Assembly: GCF_014216315.1 (NCBI RefSeq) | Contig: NZ_CP045702.1 | Span: 2,170,001 to 2,234,000 of the forward strand | Source of the DNA: Streptomyces finlayi | GTDB taxonomy: Bacteria > Actinomycetota > Actinomycetes > Streptomycetales > Streptomycetaceae | Direction: 5' to 3' | DNA: 64,000 nucleotides | Part shown: positions 16,279-24,435 of the stretch, in pieces | Layout of the letters: each line of letters starts with the position of its first letter | Numbering within the stretch: the stretch's first letter is position 1 | Notes under the pieces: model-generated | The model's input: only the letters and a program-made list of their open reading frames with translations | Database searches by the model: none | What the model was told of the DNA's origin: nothing | Made by a program: the position numbers and the translations under genes

Positions 16279-17217
16279 ATGAGCGACCCTTCCTCCCCCT
16301 TCGGCTTCGAGCTCGTGCGACGTGGTTACGACCGCGGGCAGGTGGACGACCGCATTACCAAGCTCGTCGCCGACCGTGATAGTGCTCTGGCCCGAATCAC
16401 CTCTCTGGAAAAGCGCATCGAGGAGCTCCACCTCGAAACGCAGAACGCCCAGGCCCAGGTCAACGACGCGGAGCCGTCGTACGCCGGTCTGGGCGCGCGC
16501 GTCGAGAAGATCCTCCGCCTCGCCGAGGAGGAGGCGAAGGACCTGCGCGAGGAGGCCCGTCGCGCCGCCGAGCAGCACCGCGAGCTGGCCGAGTCGGCAG
16601 CCCAGCAGGTGCGCAACGACGCGGAGTCGTTCTCGTCCGAGCGCAAGGCGAAGGCCGAGGACGAGGGCGTTCGCATCGTCGAGAAGGCCAAGGGCGAGGC
16701 GAACACGCTGCGCACCGAGGCGCAGAAGGACGCTCAGCAGAAGCGTGAGGAGGCCGACGCCCTCTTCGAGGAGACCCGCGCCAAGGCCGCCCAGGCCGCC
16801 GCGGACTTCGAGACGAACCTGGCGAAGCGCCGCGAGCAGTCGGAGCGCGACCTCGCGTCCCGTCAGGCGAAGGCGGAGAAGCGTCTCGCCGAGATCGAGC
16901 ACCGCGCCGAGCAGCTCCGCCTGGAGGCCGAGAAGCTCCGCACGGACGCCGAGCGCAGGGCGCGTCAGACGGTGGAGACGGCGCAGCGCCAGGCCGAGGA
17001 CATCGTGGCCGACGCGAACGCCAAGGCCGACCGTATCCGCAGCGAATCGGAGCGCGAGCTCGCGGCGCTCACCAACCGCCGCGACTCGATCAACGCCCAG
17101 CTGACCAACGTCCGCGAGATGCTGGCGACGCTGACGGGTGCCGCGGTGGCCGCCGCCGGCTCCCCGGTGGACGACGAGCCCGCCACCCGCGGCGTTCCGG
17201 CTCAGCAGACGCGCTGA
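16279..17217 (+). CDS. filP: FilP, filament-forming coiled-coil protein
   Basis: A 312-residue rod-domain protein. A short head (SSPFGFELVRRGYDRGQVDD, a DivIVA-like N-terminus) is followed by a coiled coil from about residue 30 to 290 and a short tail. FilP forms cytoskeletal networks behind the tip in Streptomyces and binds DivIVA and Scy. AGGAAA precedes the ATG. It lies directly downstream of scy in the conserved order. Confidence 0.95.
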   Translation: MSDPSSPFGFELVRRGYDRGQVDDRITKLVADRDSALARITSLEKRIEELHLETQNAQAQVNDAEPSYAGLGARVEKILRLAEEEAKDLREEARRAAEQHRELAESAAQQVRNDAESFSSERKAKAEDEGVRIVEKAKGEANTLRTEAQKDAQQKREEADALFEETRAKAAQAAADFETNLAKRREQSERDLASRQAKAEKRLAEIEHRAEQLRLEAEKLRTDAERRARQTVETAQRQAEDIVADANAKADRIRSESERELAALTNRRDSINAQLTNVREMLATLTGAAVAAAGSPVDDEPATRGVPAQQTR

Positions 17218-17314
17218 CCCCGGAGCACCGCAGCTGTACCCCCTGGCATGCTCCCGCGCGCCCGGTTCCGCCGTTGTGGTGGCGCCGGGCGCGCGGCCGT
17301 TCTAGCGTGAGCGC

Positions 17315-18313
17315 ATGATCGAGCTGGAGGGCCTCACCAAGCGGTTCGGCGACAAGGTCGCCGTCGACCATCTGTCGTTCCAGGTCAGACCTGGAATGGT
17401 GACGGGCTTTCTCGGCCCCAACGGGGCGGGCAAGTCGACCACGATGCGGATGATGCTCGGTCTCGACAATCCCACCAGCGGCACGGTCCGCATCGACGGC
17501 AGGCACTACCGCGAGCTGGACGAACCCCTCAAGTACATCGGGGCTCTGCTCGACGCGAGGTCGATGCACGGGGGCCGCAGCGCGTACAACAACCTGCTCT
17601 GCCTCGCCCAGAGCAACCGCATCCCCACCAGCCGGGTGCCCGAGGTCCTCGACATGGTCGGGCTGAGCCCGGTGGCGAGGAAGAAGTCGAAGAGTTTCTC
17701 CCTCGGTATGGGCCAGCGGCTGGGAATCGCGTCGGCGCTTCTCGGTGATCCCGAGATCCTGATGTTCGACGAACCCGTCAATGGTCTGGACCCCGAGGGA
17801 ATTCACTGGGTCAGAAATCTCATGAAGGCCCTCGCGGCGGAGGGCCGGACGATCTTCGTCTCGTCCCATCTGATGAGCGAAATGGCGCTCACCGCTGATC
17901 ACTTGATCGTCATCGGCCAGGGCAGACTGCTCGCCGACACCTCGATGGCCGATTTCATCCATGACAACTCCCGCAGTTACGTACGGCTGCGTTCCCCGCA
18001 GCGGGAGCGGCTGCGCGATGTGCTGCGCGGGGAGAACGTCGTCGCCGTCGAGGCGGGCAACGGCACGCTGGAGATCGACGGCGCCACCACGGAGGAGCTC
18101 GGTGAGCTCGCCGCCAGGCACCAGATCGTGCTGCACGAGCTGAGTTCCCAGCGGGCCTCGCTGGAAGAGGCGTTCATGCAGATGACGGCGGGTTCCGTGG
18201 AGTATCACGCGCATTCGGAACACGACGCCGCGAAGCCGCCCGCGGGTCCGCGGTGGGGCGGCGAGTGGGACCGGTCCGTCGGCGGAGTCTCCGAACACGG
18301 CAAGGGAGCATGA
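17315..18313 (+). CDS. ABC transporter ATP-binding protein, pair 1
   Basis: A 332-residue ATPase of the drug/lantibiotic-export type. Walker A is GPNGAGKST, the signature motif is FSLGMGQR, Walker B is ILMFDEP, and the switch His lies in FVSSHLM. TAGCGT at 17303-17308 is 6 nt before the ATG, which indicates a leaderless message. The C-terminus ends in a short polar extension. The next gene (permease) overlaps the stop codon (ATGA). The substrate is unknown. Confidence 0.92.
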   Translation: MIELEGLTKRFGDKVAVDHLSFQVRPGMVTGFLGPNGAGKSTTMRMMLGLDNPTSGTVRIDGRHYRELDEPLKYIGALLDARSMHGGRSAYNNLLCLAQSNRIPTSRVPEVLDMVGLSPVARKKSKSFSLGMGQRLGIASALLGDPEILMFDEPVNGLDPEGIHWVRNLMKALAAEGRTIFVSSHLMSEMALTADHLIVIGQGRLLADTSMADFIHDNSRSYVRLRSPQRERLRDVLRGENVVAVEAGNGTLEIDGATTEELGELAARHQIVLHELSSQRASLEEAFMQMTAGSVEYHAHSEHDAAKPPAGPRWGGEWDRSVGGVSEHGKGA

Positions 18314-19098
18314 CCACGATGGCATCGGTACCCGCGGTCCTGACCTCCGAGTGGACCAAGATCCGTACGGTCTCCTCGACCACCTGGACGCTCATCTCCG
18401 CCTTCGCGGTGACCGTCGCCATGAGCGCGGCGCTCTGCGCGCTGATGAACTCCCAGTTCGACGATCTCTCCGACGCGGAGCGCGCCACCTTCGACCCGAC
18501 CTTCGTCAGCTTCTCCGGGATGATTCTCGGCCAGCTCGCGATGGTGGTCTTCGGCGTCCTGGTGGTCGGCACGGAGTACAGCTCCGGCATGATCCGTACG
18601 TCACTGGCGGCCGTGCCCCAGCGCGCCACGTTCCTTTTCAGCAAGATCGCGGTGGCGGGCGTCCTCGCCCTCGCGGTCGGCCTCGCGACCAGCTTCGTCT
18701 CGTTCTTCCTCGGCCAGGCGCTGCTCGGCGAGCACCGCACGGACCTGGGCGCGGACCATGTGCTGCGGGCGGTCTTCGGCGGCGGCATCTACATGGGTCT
18801 GATCGCGATCTTCTCGATGGGCGTGGCCACGATGCTGCGCAGTTCGATGCTGTCGCTGGGCATCCTGATGCCGTTCTTCTTCCTCGTCTCGCAGATCCTG
18901 TCGGCCGTCCCGGGCGCGAAGAACGTGGCCCGTTACTTCCCCGACCAGGCCGGGTCGAAGATCATGCAGGTCGTCCCCGACGCCATGAACAGCGATCCCG
19001 CGCCGTACGGGCCGTGGGGCGGCCTGGGCATCCTGGTGGCGTGGGTGGTGGCGGCCCTGGCCGGCGGATACGCCGTACTGAAGAAGCGGGACGCGTGA
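18310..19098 (+). CDS. ABC transporter permease, pair 1
   Basis: A 262-residue ABC-2-type membrane protein with about six membrane segments. Near the start it has SEWTKIRTVSSTTWTL, a pattern common to actinobacterial ABC-2 permeases, then GTEYSSGMIRTSLAAVPQR, the coupling-helix region. The start overlaps the stop of the ATPase gene by 4 nt. The two form one exporter. Confidence 0.92.
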   Translation: MTTMASVPAVLTSEWTKIRTVSSTTWTLISAFAVTVAMSAALCALMNSQFDDLSDAERATFDPTFVSFSGMILGQLAMVVFGVLVVGTEYSSGMIRTSLAAVPQRATFLFSKIAVAGVLALAVGLATSFVSFFLGQALLGEHRTDLGADHVLRAVFGGGIYMGLIAIFSMGVATMLRSSMLSLGILMPFFFLVSQILSAVPGAKNVARYFPDQAGSKIMQVVPDAMNSDPAPYGPWGGLGILVAWVVAALAGGYAVLKKRDA

Positions 19099-19204
19099 CA
19101 ACTTGGCTGGAACCGTCAAGGCGCGGTTATCCTCCTAACTCTTACGGGGGCGTGCGGCCGGGTGGCCTGTGCCCCGACGACAGATAAGTCGATGGGGCTG
19201 GAGA

Positions 19205-20416
19205 ATGATCGAGGCAGTCGGCCTGACCAAGCGCTACGGCGCCAAGACGGCCGTGTACAACCTTTCCTTCCAGGTACGGCCGGGGGCCGTCACCGGGTTC
19301 CTCGGTCCCAACGGGTCCGGCAAGTCCACCACCATGCGCATGATGCTCGGCCTGGACAATCCCACCTCGGGCCATGTGACGATCGGCGGCCACGCCTTCC
19401 GCGACCTGCCGAACGCACCGCGTCAGGTGGGCGCGCTGCTCGACGCCAAGGCCGTCCACGGCGGCCGCAGCGCACGGAACCATCTCCTCTCCCTGGCCCA
19501 GCTGTCCGGAATCCCCGCCGCCCGGGTCGACGAGGTCCTCGGTGTCGTCGGTCTCCAGGACGTGGCACGCAAGCGTTCCAGCGGGTTCTCCCTCGGTATG
19601 GGGCAGCGCCTCGGGATCGCGGCGGCCATGCTCGGCGATCCCCAGGTGCTGCTCTTCGACGAGCCGGTCAACGGTCTCGACCCGGAGGGCATCCTCTGGG
19701 TCCGCAATCTCATGAAGATGCTGGCCTCGGAGGGACGCACGGTCTTCGTCTCCAGCCATCTGATGAGCGAGATGGCGCTGACCGCCGATCACCTCATCGT
19801 GATCGGGCGCGGCCAGCTGCTCGCCGACATGAGCGTCACGGACTTCATCTCGGCCAACTCCGCCGACTTCGCCCGCGTCCGGGTCCCTTCCGACCTGCCG
19901 GAGCAGCGCGAGAAGCTCACCGCCTCGCTCACCGAGGCGGGCGGCCAGGTCATGTCGGAGCCGGACGGTGCCCTGCGCATCACCGGTCTCCAGCTGTCCC
20001 GGATCAGCGATGTGGCGCACGCCGCCGACGTACGGCTGTGGGAGCTCTCGCCGCACCAGGCGTCGCTGGAGGAGGCGTACATGCGGATGACGCAGGGCGC
20101 CGTGGACTACCGCTCGACCGTGGACGCCAAGGCGGCGCTCCAGCAGCCCCCGGCGGGCTACGGACAGCAGGCCGGCTACGGACAGCAGGCCGGCTACACG
20201 CAGCCGCAGCCGCTTGCGCAGCCCGAGATGCCGCAGCAGGGCTGGTACGCCCCGCCGCCGCCCGGCCAGAACCCGTACGCGTCCGCACCGGCCGCCCCGG
20301 CCCCCGTCGAGGCCCAGGCACCCGCTCCGGCCCCGGCAGCACCCGCTCCGGCCACGCCTCCCGCCGCCGCCCCCGCAGACATGACCAAGCGCGAGACCAG
20401 CGAGGACTCCCGATGA
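19205..20416 (+). CDS. ABC transporter ATP-binding protein, pair 2
   Basis: A 403-residue ATPase very similar over its first 310 residues to the gene at 17315. It has GPNGSGKST, FSLGMGQRLG, LLFDEPVNGLDPEGI and FVSSHLMSEM. It differs by a C-terminal 90-residue tail rich in Gln, Pro, Ala, Gly and Tyr, including two copies of GYGQQA. This looks disordered and may be a protein-interaction region. The start ATG 19205 is preceded by GGCTGGAGA. It overlaps its permease by 4 nt. Confidence 0.92.
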   Translation: MIEAVGLTKRYGAKTAVYNLSFQVRPGAVTGFLGPNGSGKSTTMRMMLGLDNPTSGHVTIGGHAFRDLPNAPRQVGALLDAKAVHGGRSARNHLLSLAQLSGIPAARVDEVLGVVGLQDVARKRSSGFSLGMGQRLGIAAAMLGDPQVLLFDEPVNGLDPEGILWVRNLMKMLASEGRTVFVSSHLMSEMALTADHLIVIGRGQLLADMSVTDFISANSADFARVRVPSDLPEQREKLTASLTEAGGQVMSEPDGALRITGLQLSRISDVAHAADVRLWELSPHQASLEEAYMRMTQGAVDYRSTVDAKAALQQPPAGYGQQAGYGQQAGYTQPQPLAQPEMPQQGWYAPPPPGQNPYASAPAAPAPVEAQAPAPAPAAPAPATPPAAAPADMTKRETSEDSR

Positions 20417-21267
20417 CGACGCCGGCGCCCCAGGCCCCGTACCAGCCCCCGCAGGACCGGCAGGGTGCTTCCGGGGGCTTCTACCACTCGCCGATCCCGG
20501 TGCGCCGCGCCAGTCTCGGCGACGCGATCGCCTCCGAGTGGACGAAGATCCGCTCGGTGCGCTCCACGATGTGGACGCTCGGCGTGATGATCGTGCTGCT
20601 GCTCGGCATCGGACTGCTGTCGGCGTTCGTCGTCAGCGCCTCGGAAGCCGATCTGGAGGGCACCCCCGTGCTCAGCCTCGGCTTCTTCGGGGTGCTGCTC
20701 GGCTCGATCTGCGTGATCACGCTCGGCGTGCTGACCATCGCGTCGGAGTACGGCACGGGCATGATCCGTACGACGCTGACGGCCTGCCCCAGCCGTTCCC
20801 GGGTGCTGACCGCGAAGGCGATCGTCTTCTTCCTGCTGTCCTTCGTGATCACCACGGTGATGACGACGGTCGTCGGTGTCCTGCAGAGCGCGATGGTGGA
20901 CGGTGCGGAGCCCACCGGCGACGACTGGCTGCGCTCCACCGTGGGCGTCGGTCTCTACATCGCGATGCTCGGACTGCTCTCGCTCGCGCTCGGTGCGCTG
21001 ATCCGGCACTCGGCGGGTGCGATCACGATCATGATCGCCGTGGTCCTGCTGCCGCTGGTCCTGGCGATGTTCATGTTCTCCGAGTCGCTGGCGGGCCTCC
21101 AGCAGGCGCTCTTCGAGTACTCGATCCCCAACCAGCTCGGCGCGTTCTACGACGCCTCGGTCACCACCTCGGGCCCGACCGGCTGGGAGCCCCTGTGGAT
21201 CATGCTGGGCGTGACGGCCGTCGCCATGGCGGCGGCGTACCTCACGCTGGACCGCCGCGATGTCTGA
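20413..21267 (+). CDS. ABC transporter permease, pair 2
   Basis: A 284-residue ABC-2 permease with a Pro/Gln-rich cytoplasmic N-terminus (about 30 residues), then SEWTKIRSVRSTMWTLGVM and about six membrane segments. ASEYGTGMIRTTLTACPSR matches the coupling region of the first permease. Start and stop codons overlap those of the ATPase (ATGA). It ends in LTLDRRDV, like the paralogue (LKKRDA). Confidence 0.92.
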   Translation: MTTPAPQAPYQPPQDRQGASGGFYHSPIPVRRASLGDAIASEWTKIRSVRSTMWTLGVMIVLLLGIGLLSAFVVSASEADLEGTPVLSLGFFGVLLGSICVITLGVLTIASEYGTGMIRTTLTACPSRSRVLTAKAIVFFLLSFVITTVMTTVVGVLQSAMVDGAEPTGDDWLRSTVGVGLYIAMLGLLSLALGALIRHSAGAITIMIAVVLLPLVLAMFMFSESLAGLQQALFEYSIPNQLGAFYDASVTTSGPTGWEPLWIMLGVTAVAMAAAYLTLDRRDV

Positions 21268-21287
21268 CGCGGGCCCTCCGCTCAGTG

Positions 21288-21320
21288 GCGCGGATCAGTA
21301 GCGCGGATCAGTAGCGCGGA
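21288..21320. repeat. Tandem 13-bp repeat, 2.5 copies
   Basis: GCGCGGATCAGTA is present twice head to tail, followed by GCGCGGA. It overlaps the stop codon of the gene at 21308-21637 and fills most of the gap to the permease stop. Slippage here would alter only the last codons or the 3' end. Confidence 0.8.
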
Positions 21321-21637
21321 GCGTTCCTGGACCGCTGCACCCGGGTGGTGCGGCGGTCCCTCGCGTTCCAGCACGCCTTGTGCCAGTGCCTGCGGTCGTC
21401 GATGCCGCCGAACTCGGGCCAGGTGACGAGATGCGGGACGCCGGACGGGATCTCCTGGTCGCAGCCGGGACAGCGGTACCGTTTCCCCCCGGCGCTCGCA
21501 CCGCTCACCGGGCGCACCGACCACTCCTCGCCCTGCCAGCTCTCGGTGGCGCCGCCTCCGCCCCAGCGCTGCCCCTCAGCGAATGGACTGCTGGTGGGGC
21601 TCTCGCCGCCTCGGGGGCGGTTGCGGCGCGGAGACAC
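21308..21637 (-). CDS. Small Cys/His-rich protein of unknown function
   Basis: A 109-residue protein with a disordered, Arg/Gly-rich N-terminus and a C-terminal segment RYRCPGCDQEIPSGVPHLV, then HWHKACW. The CxxC...H...HxxxC pattern suggests one zinc site. Similar proteins are common in Streptomyces, and some database entries call them ATP/GTP-binding, which nothing in this sequence supports. The start is GTG with GAGG 7 nt upstream. It is convergent with the ABC permease gene and divergent from the flavin oxidoreductase. Confidence 0.75.
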   Translation of the reverse strand: MSPRRNRPRGGESPTSSPFAEGQRWGGGGATESWQGEEWSVRPVSGASAGGKRYRCPGCDQEIPSGVPHLVTWPEFGGIDDRRHWHKACWNARDRRTTRVQRSRNAPRY

Positions 21638-21848
21638 GAGACACCTCAGGGGGGCAGAGCGGGCGGTTTCCCTTCCAGCGTAGGCCCAAGGCGCCCGGCA
21701 GCCGGCCTGAACGGCATGAGACGGTGGCCGCGCCGGGGCGAGTTAGCGGAAAATCGCAACAACTTCTCCATGGACCGTGCCTTTGGCACGTGTCAGACGT
21801 TGTTGCCCATGGGGAAGAACCGCGTCGGCCGCAAGGAGGCGACAGGCG

Positions 21849-22892
21849 ATGCGCGTCGGAACGTTCGTACTGGCAGCTCAGTTTCCGGGCCAGGGACAGG
21901 GCGAAGCACTGCACCGGGCCGTCCGGTCCGCAGAGGTCGCGGAGGAATCCGGACTGGACTCGGTCTGGCTGGCAGAACACCATTTCGTGCCGTACGGGGT
22001 CTGCCCGTCCGCCATCACACTGGCCGCACTGCTGCTCGGCCGCACGCGCAGAATCCGGGTCGGTACGGCGGTCAGCGTGCTGCCCACCCAGCATCCCGTC
22101 GCCCTCGGCGAGCAGGCCGCGCTGCTGCACATCACCAGCGGAGGCCGGTTCTCGCTCGGAGTGGGACGGGGCGGGCCCTGGGTGGACCTGGAGGTGTTCG
22201 GCGGGGGCCTCGCGGCGTACGAGAAGGACTTCCCCGAAGCGCTGGACCTGCTGCTCGACTGGCTGAGCAAGCCCCGGGTGGCCGGAACCGGGGAGCGGTT
22301 CGGGTTCCGTGAGGTGGCGGTCGTACCGCGCGCCGACGAACTGCTGGCCGACGGCCCGGCGGGGCCCGGGGGCGGCCCGGAGGTGGTCATGGCGTGCACC
22401 TCGCCGAAGAGTGTCCGGCTCGCCGCCGCGAAGGCACTGCCGATGCTCCTGGGGATGCACTGCGGGGACGAGGAGAAGGCCGAGATGCTCGCCCTGTGGC
22501 GCACGGCCGCCCGGGAGGCCGGTCACTCGCCCGACGTCGTACGGAGCGTCGGACATGTGTCCGCGGGGGTGGCCCAGATCGCGGACAGGCCGGCGGACGC
22601 CGTGGAGACGCTCGTGAAGGCGATGCCGGGTTGGCTGAAACAGGGGCTGGACGCCCATGTGACGGTCGACGGCAGGCACCGGGTGATGCGCGACCCCGTC
22701 GGATACACGGAACTGCTGTGCGACATGCATCCGGTGGGCCCGCCCCGCCTCGCGGCCGACCGCCTCGCGGCGACCGCGGAGCGGACCGGCATCACCCGCT
22801 TCGCCCTCCTGGTGGAAGGCTCCGGCGACCTCGCCGCGACCGAGGAGAACGTGCAACGCCTGGGCACCGAAGTGCTTCCGCTGCTGACGTGA
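21849..22892 (+). CDS. LLM-class (luciferase-like) flavin-dependent oxidoreductase
   Basis: A 347-residue TIM-barrel protein of the bacterial-luciferase superfamily. It has SVWLAEHHFVPYGVCPS, the RRIRVGTAV strand and SGGRFSLGVGRGGP, the usual flavin/phosphate-binding region. The substrate is unknown; relatives use F420 or FMN and act as reductases or monooxygenases. AAGGAGG lies 8 nt before the ATG. Confidence 0.88.
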   Translation: MRVGTFVLAAQFPGQGQGEALHRAVRSAEVAEESGLDSVWLAEHHFVPYGVCPSAITLAALLLGRTRRIRVGTAVSVLPTQHPVALGEQAALLHITSGGRFSLGVGRGGPWVDLEVFGGGLAAYEKDFPEALDLLLDWLSKPRVAGTGERFGFREVAVVPRADELLADGPAGPGGGPEVVMACTSPKSVRLAAAKALPMLLGMHCGDEEKAEMLALWRTAAREAGHSPDVVRSVGHVSAGVAQIADRPADAVETLVKAMPGWLKQGLDAHVTVDGRHRVMRDPVGYTELLCDMHPVGPPRLAADRLAATAERTGITRFALLVEGSGDLAATEENVQRLGTEVLPLLT

Positions 22893-23034
22893 CGCGTTCG
22901 TGCCATCGGTCAGGGCCGTGCCGGTAGTTCTGGTCGCGCTCATGGTTCCGGTGGTGCTGATCGTGCCGGTGGTACGGGAGCTGCCGCCCCTGGCCTGTCG
23001 AATCTCCCGCGGCCCGGAGCGGCAGCAGAAGCGT

Positions 23035-23427
23035 TCAGCAGTCCCGTAGTCCGGGCGACTGGTTGAGCAACTGGCCCCTCACCGAGGTGAAGCGGGCCAG
23101 ACGCTCGTCGACCGAAGCGTCCAGCGGGAACACCGCCAGGCGGTGGCAGTTCTGGAATGCCAGACGCACTCCGAAGTGCCGCTGAAGTGCGCCACGTATC
23201 GCATCACTCGCGAGTGCTCGCAGCAGCTGACCACGTGCCTGCTCGTCCGGCGGCGGCGTCTGGTTGTCGGCGAACTGTCCGCCGTCGACCTTCAGCTGGG
23301 CCACCAGAGAGCTGATCATCTCCCATGCGTAGGGCAGGGAGGTCCGGACGCAGTCGACGAAGTCGGCTTCGTCGACCTCGCCTCGCTCGGCCTGTTCCAA
23401 CAGCGCCGGTGAGACGTCGAGCGACAT
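23035..23427 (-). CDS. SCO5389-family conserved hypothetical protein
   Basis: A 130-residue soluble protein, MSLDVSPALLEQAERGEVDE..., predicted mostly helical, with the conserved-looking stretch CVRTSLPYAWEMI and a C-terminal QLLNQSPGLRDC. I recognise it as the streptomycete family named after SCO5389; no function is known. It is divergent from nucS, with a 260-bp region between them in which I see no further gene. Confidence 0.8.
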   Translation of the reverse strand: MSLDVSPALLEQAERGEVDEADFVDCVRTSLPYAWEMISSLVAQLKVDGGQFADNQTPPPDEQARGQLLRALASDAIRGALQRHFGVRLAFQNCHRLAVFPLDASVDERLARFTSVRGQLLNQSPGLRDC

Positions 23428-23687
23428 GGGTTCTCCTCTCGCGACCCCGACGGTGGGCCGGGGCCTTACGGGCAGGGAAGGAGGACGGCGACGCAGCGTA
23501 CACGGACGGCGACCTCCTGCTTACACGGTAAGCGCGCAGTCCGGGCCGCACCAGGAGATTGGGAACACAACCGGCCAATAACGAAGGCTCTCAAAGAGGG
23601 GCAAGCCCGATGGGCCGGGGCGCCTGTACGCGGGAGTGGACTACGGGAATCGCGTGGAGCACCCGTCGTCGAGTAGCGTTGCCGACC

Positions 23688-24359
23688 ATGCGTCTCGTCA
23701 TCGCCCGCTGCTCCGTCGACTACGCGGGCCGGCTCACCGCCCACCTGCCCTCCGCGCCCCGTCTGATCCTGGTGAAGGCGGACGGCAGTGTGTCGATCCA
23801 TGCCGACGACCGGGCGTACAAACCGCTCAACTGGATGTCCCCGCCGTGCGCCCTGAAGGAGGGCGCCGACGGCGACGAGGGCGTCTGGACGGTGGTGAAC
23901 AAAGCGGGCGAGAAACTGATCATCACGATGGAGGAAATCCTCCATGACACCTCGCACGAACTGGGCGTCGACCCCGGCCTGATCAAGGACGGCGTGGAAG
24001 CACACCTCCAGGAACTCCTGGCCGACCGGATCGAGATCCTCGGCGAGGGCCACACGCTGATCCGCCGCGAGTACCCCACCGCCATCGGCCCCGTGGACAT
24101 CCTGTGCCGCGACGCGGACGGCGCGACGGTGGCCGTGGAGCTGAAGCGCCGCGGTGACATCGACGGAGTGGAACAGCTGACCCGCTATCTGGAGCTGCTC
24201 AACCGCGATCCCCACCTCGCGCCGGTGAAGGGCGTCTTCGCGGCCCAGGAGATCAAGCCGCAGGCACGGGTCCTGGCGACGGACCGCGGTATCGGCTGCG
24301 TGGTCCTGGACTACAACGCGATGCGGGGCATCGAGGACGACAAGCTGCGGCTGTTCTGA
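23688..24359 (+). CDS. nucS: Endonuclease NucS (mismatch-specific)
   Basis: A 223-residue NucS/EndoMS. The N-terminal half is the dimerisation domain. The C-terminal RecB-like nuclease carries GPVDILCRDADG and VAVELKRRGDIDGVEQL (catalytic Asp, Glu and Lys), and the last residues DDKLRLF form the beta-clamp-binding tail. In actinobacteria it replaces MutS/MutL mismatch repair. TAGCGT 8 nt before the ATG suggests a leaderless message. The gene is closed by a strong palindromic terminator. Confidence 0.95.
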   Translation: MRLVIARCSVDYAGRLTAHLPSAPRLILVKADGSVSIHADDRAYKPLNWMSPPCALKEGADGDEGVWTVVNKAGEKLIITMEEILHDTSHELGVDPGLIKDGVEAHLQELLADRIEILGEGHTLIRREYPTAIGPVDILCRDADGATVAVELKRRGDIDGVEQLTRYLELLNRDPHLAPVKGVFAAQEIKPQARVLATDRGIGCVVLDYNAMRGIEDDKLRLF

Positions 24360-24381
24360 CCGCCGGTTCCTGTGACGTGGG

Positions 24382-24417
24382 ACGCCGGCCGGGCTCGCAT
24401 GCGAGCCCGGCCGGCGT
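24382..24417. terminator. Perfect palindromic terminator between convergent genes
   Basis: The 18-bp arms ACGCCGGCCGGGCTCGCA and TGCGAGCCCGGCCGGCGT are perfectly complementary. The hairpin stands between nucS and the convergent P-loop protein gene and ends both transcripts. Confidence 0.9.
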
Positions 24418-24435
24418 TCTGTGTGCTGGAGCGGT

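Noticed and set aside
19162..21267. Single 701-codon fusion of ABC ATPase and permease
   Set aside because: The first two thirds are out of frame with the ATPase. The real genes are 19205-20416 and 20413-21267, joined by an ATGA overlap.
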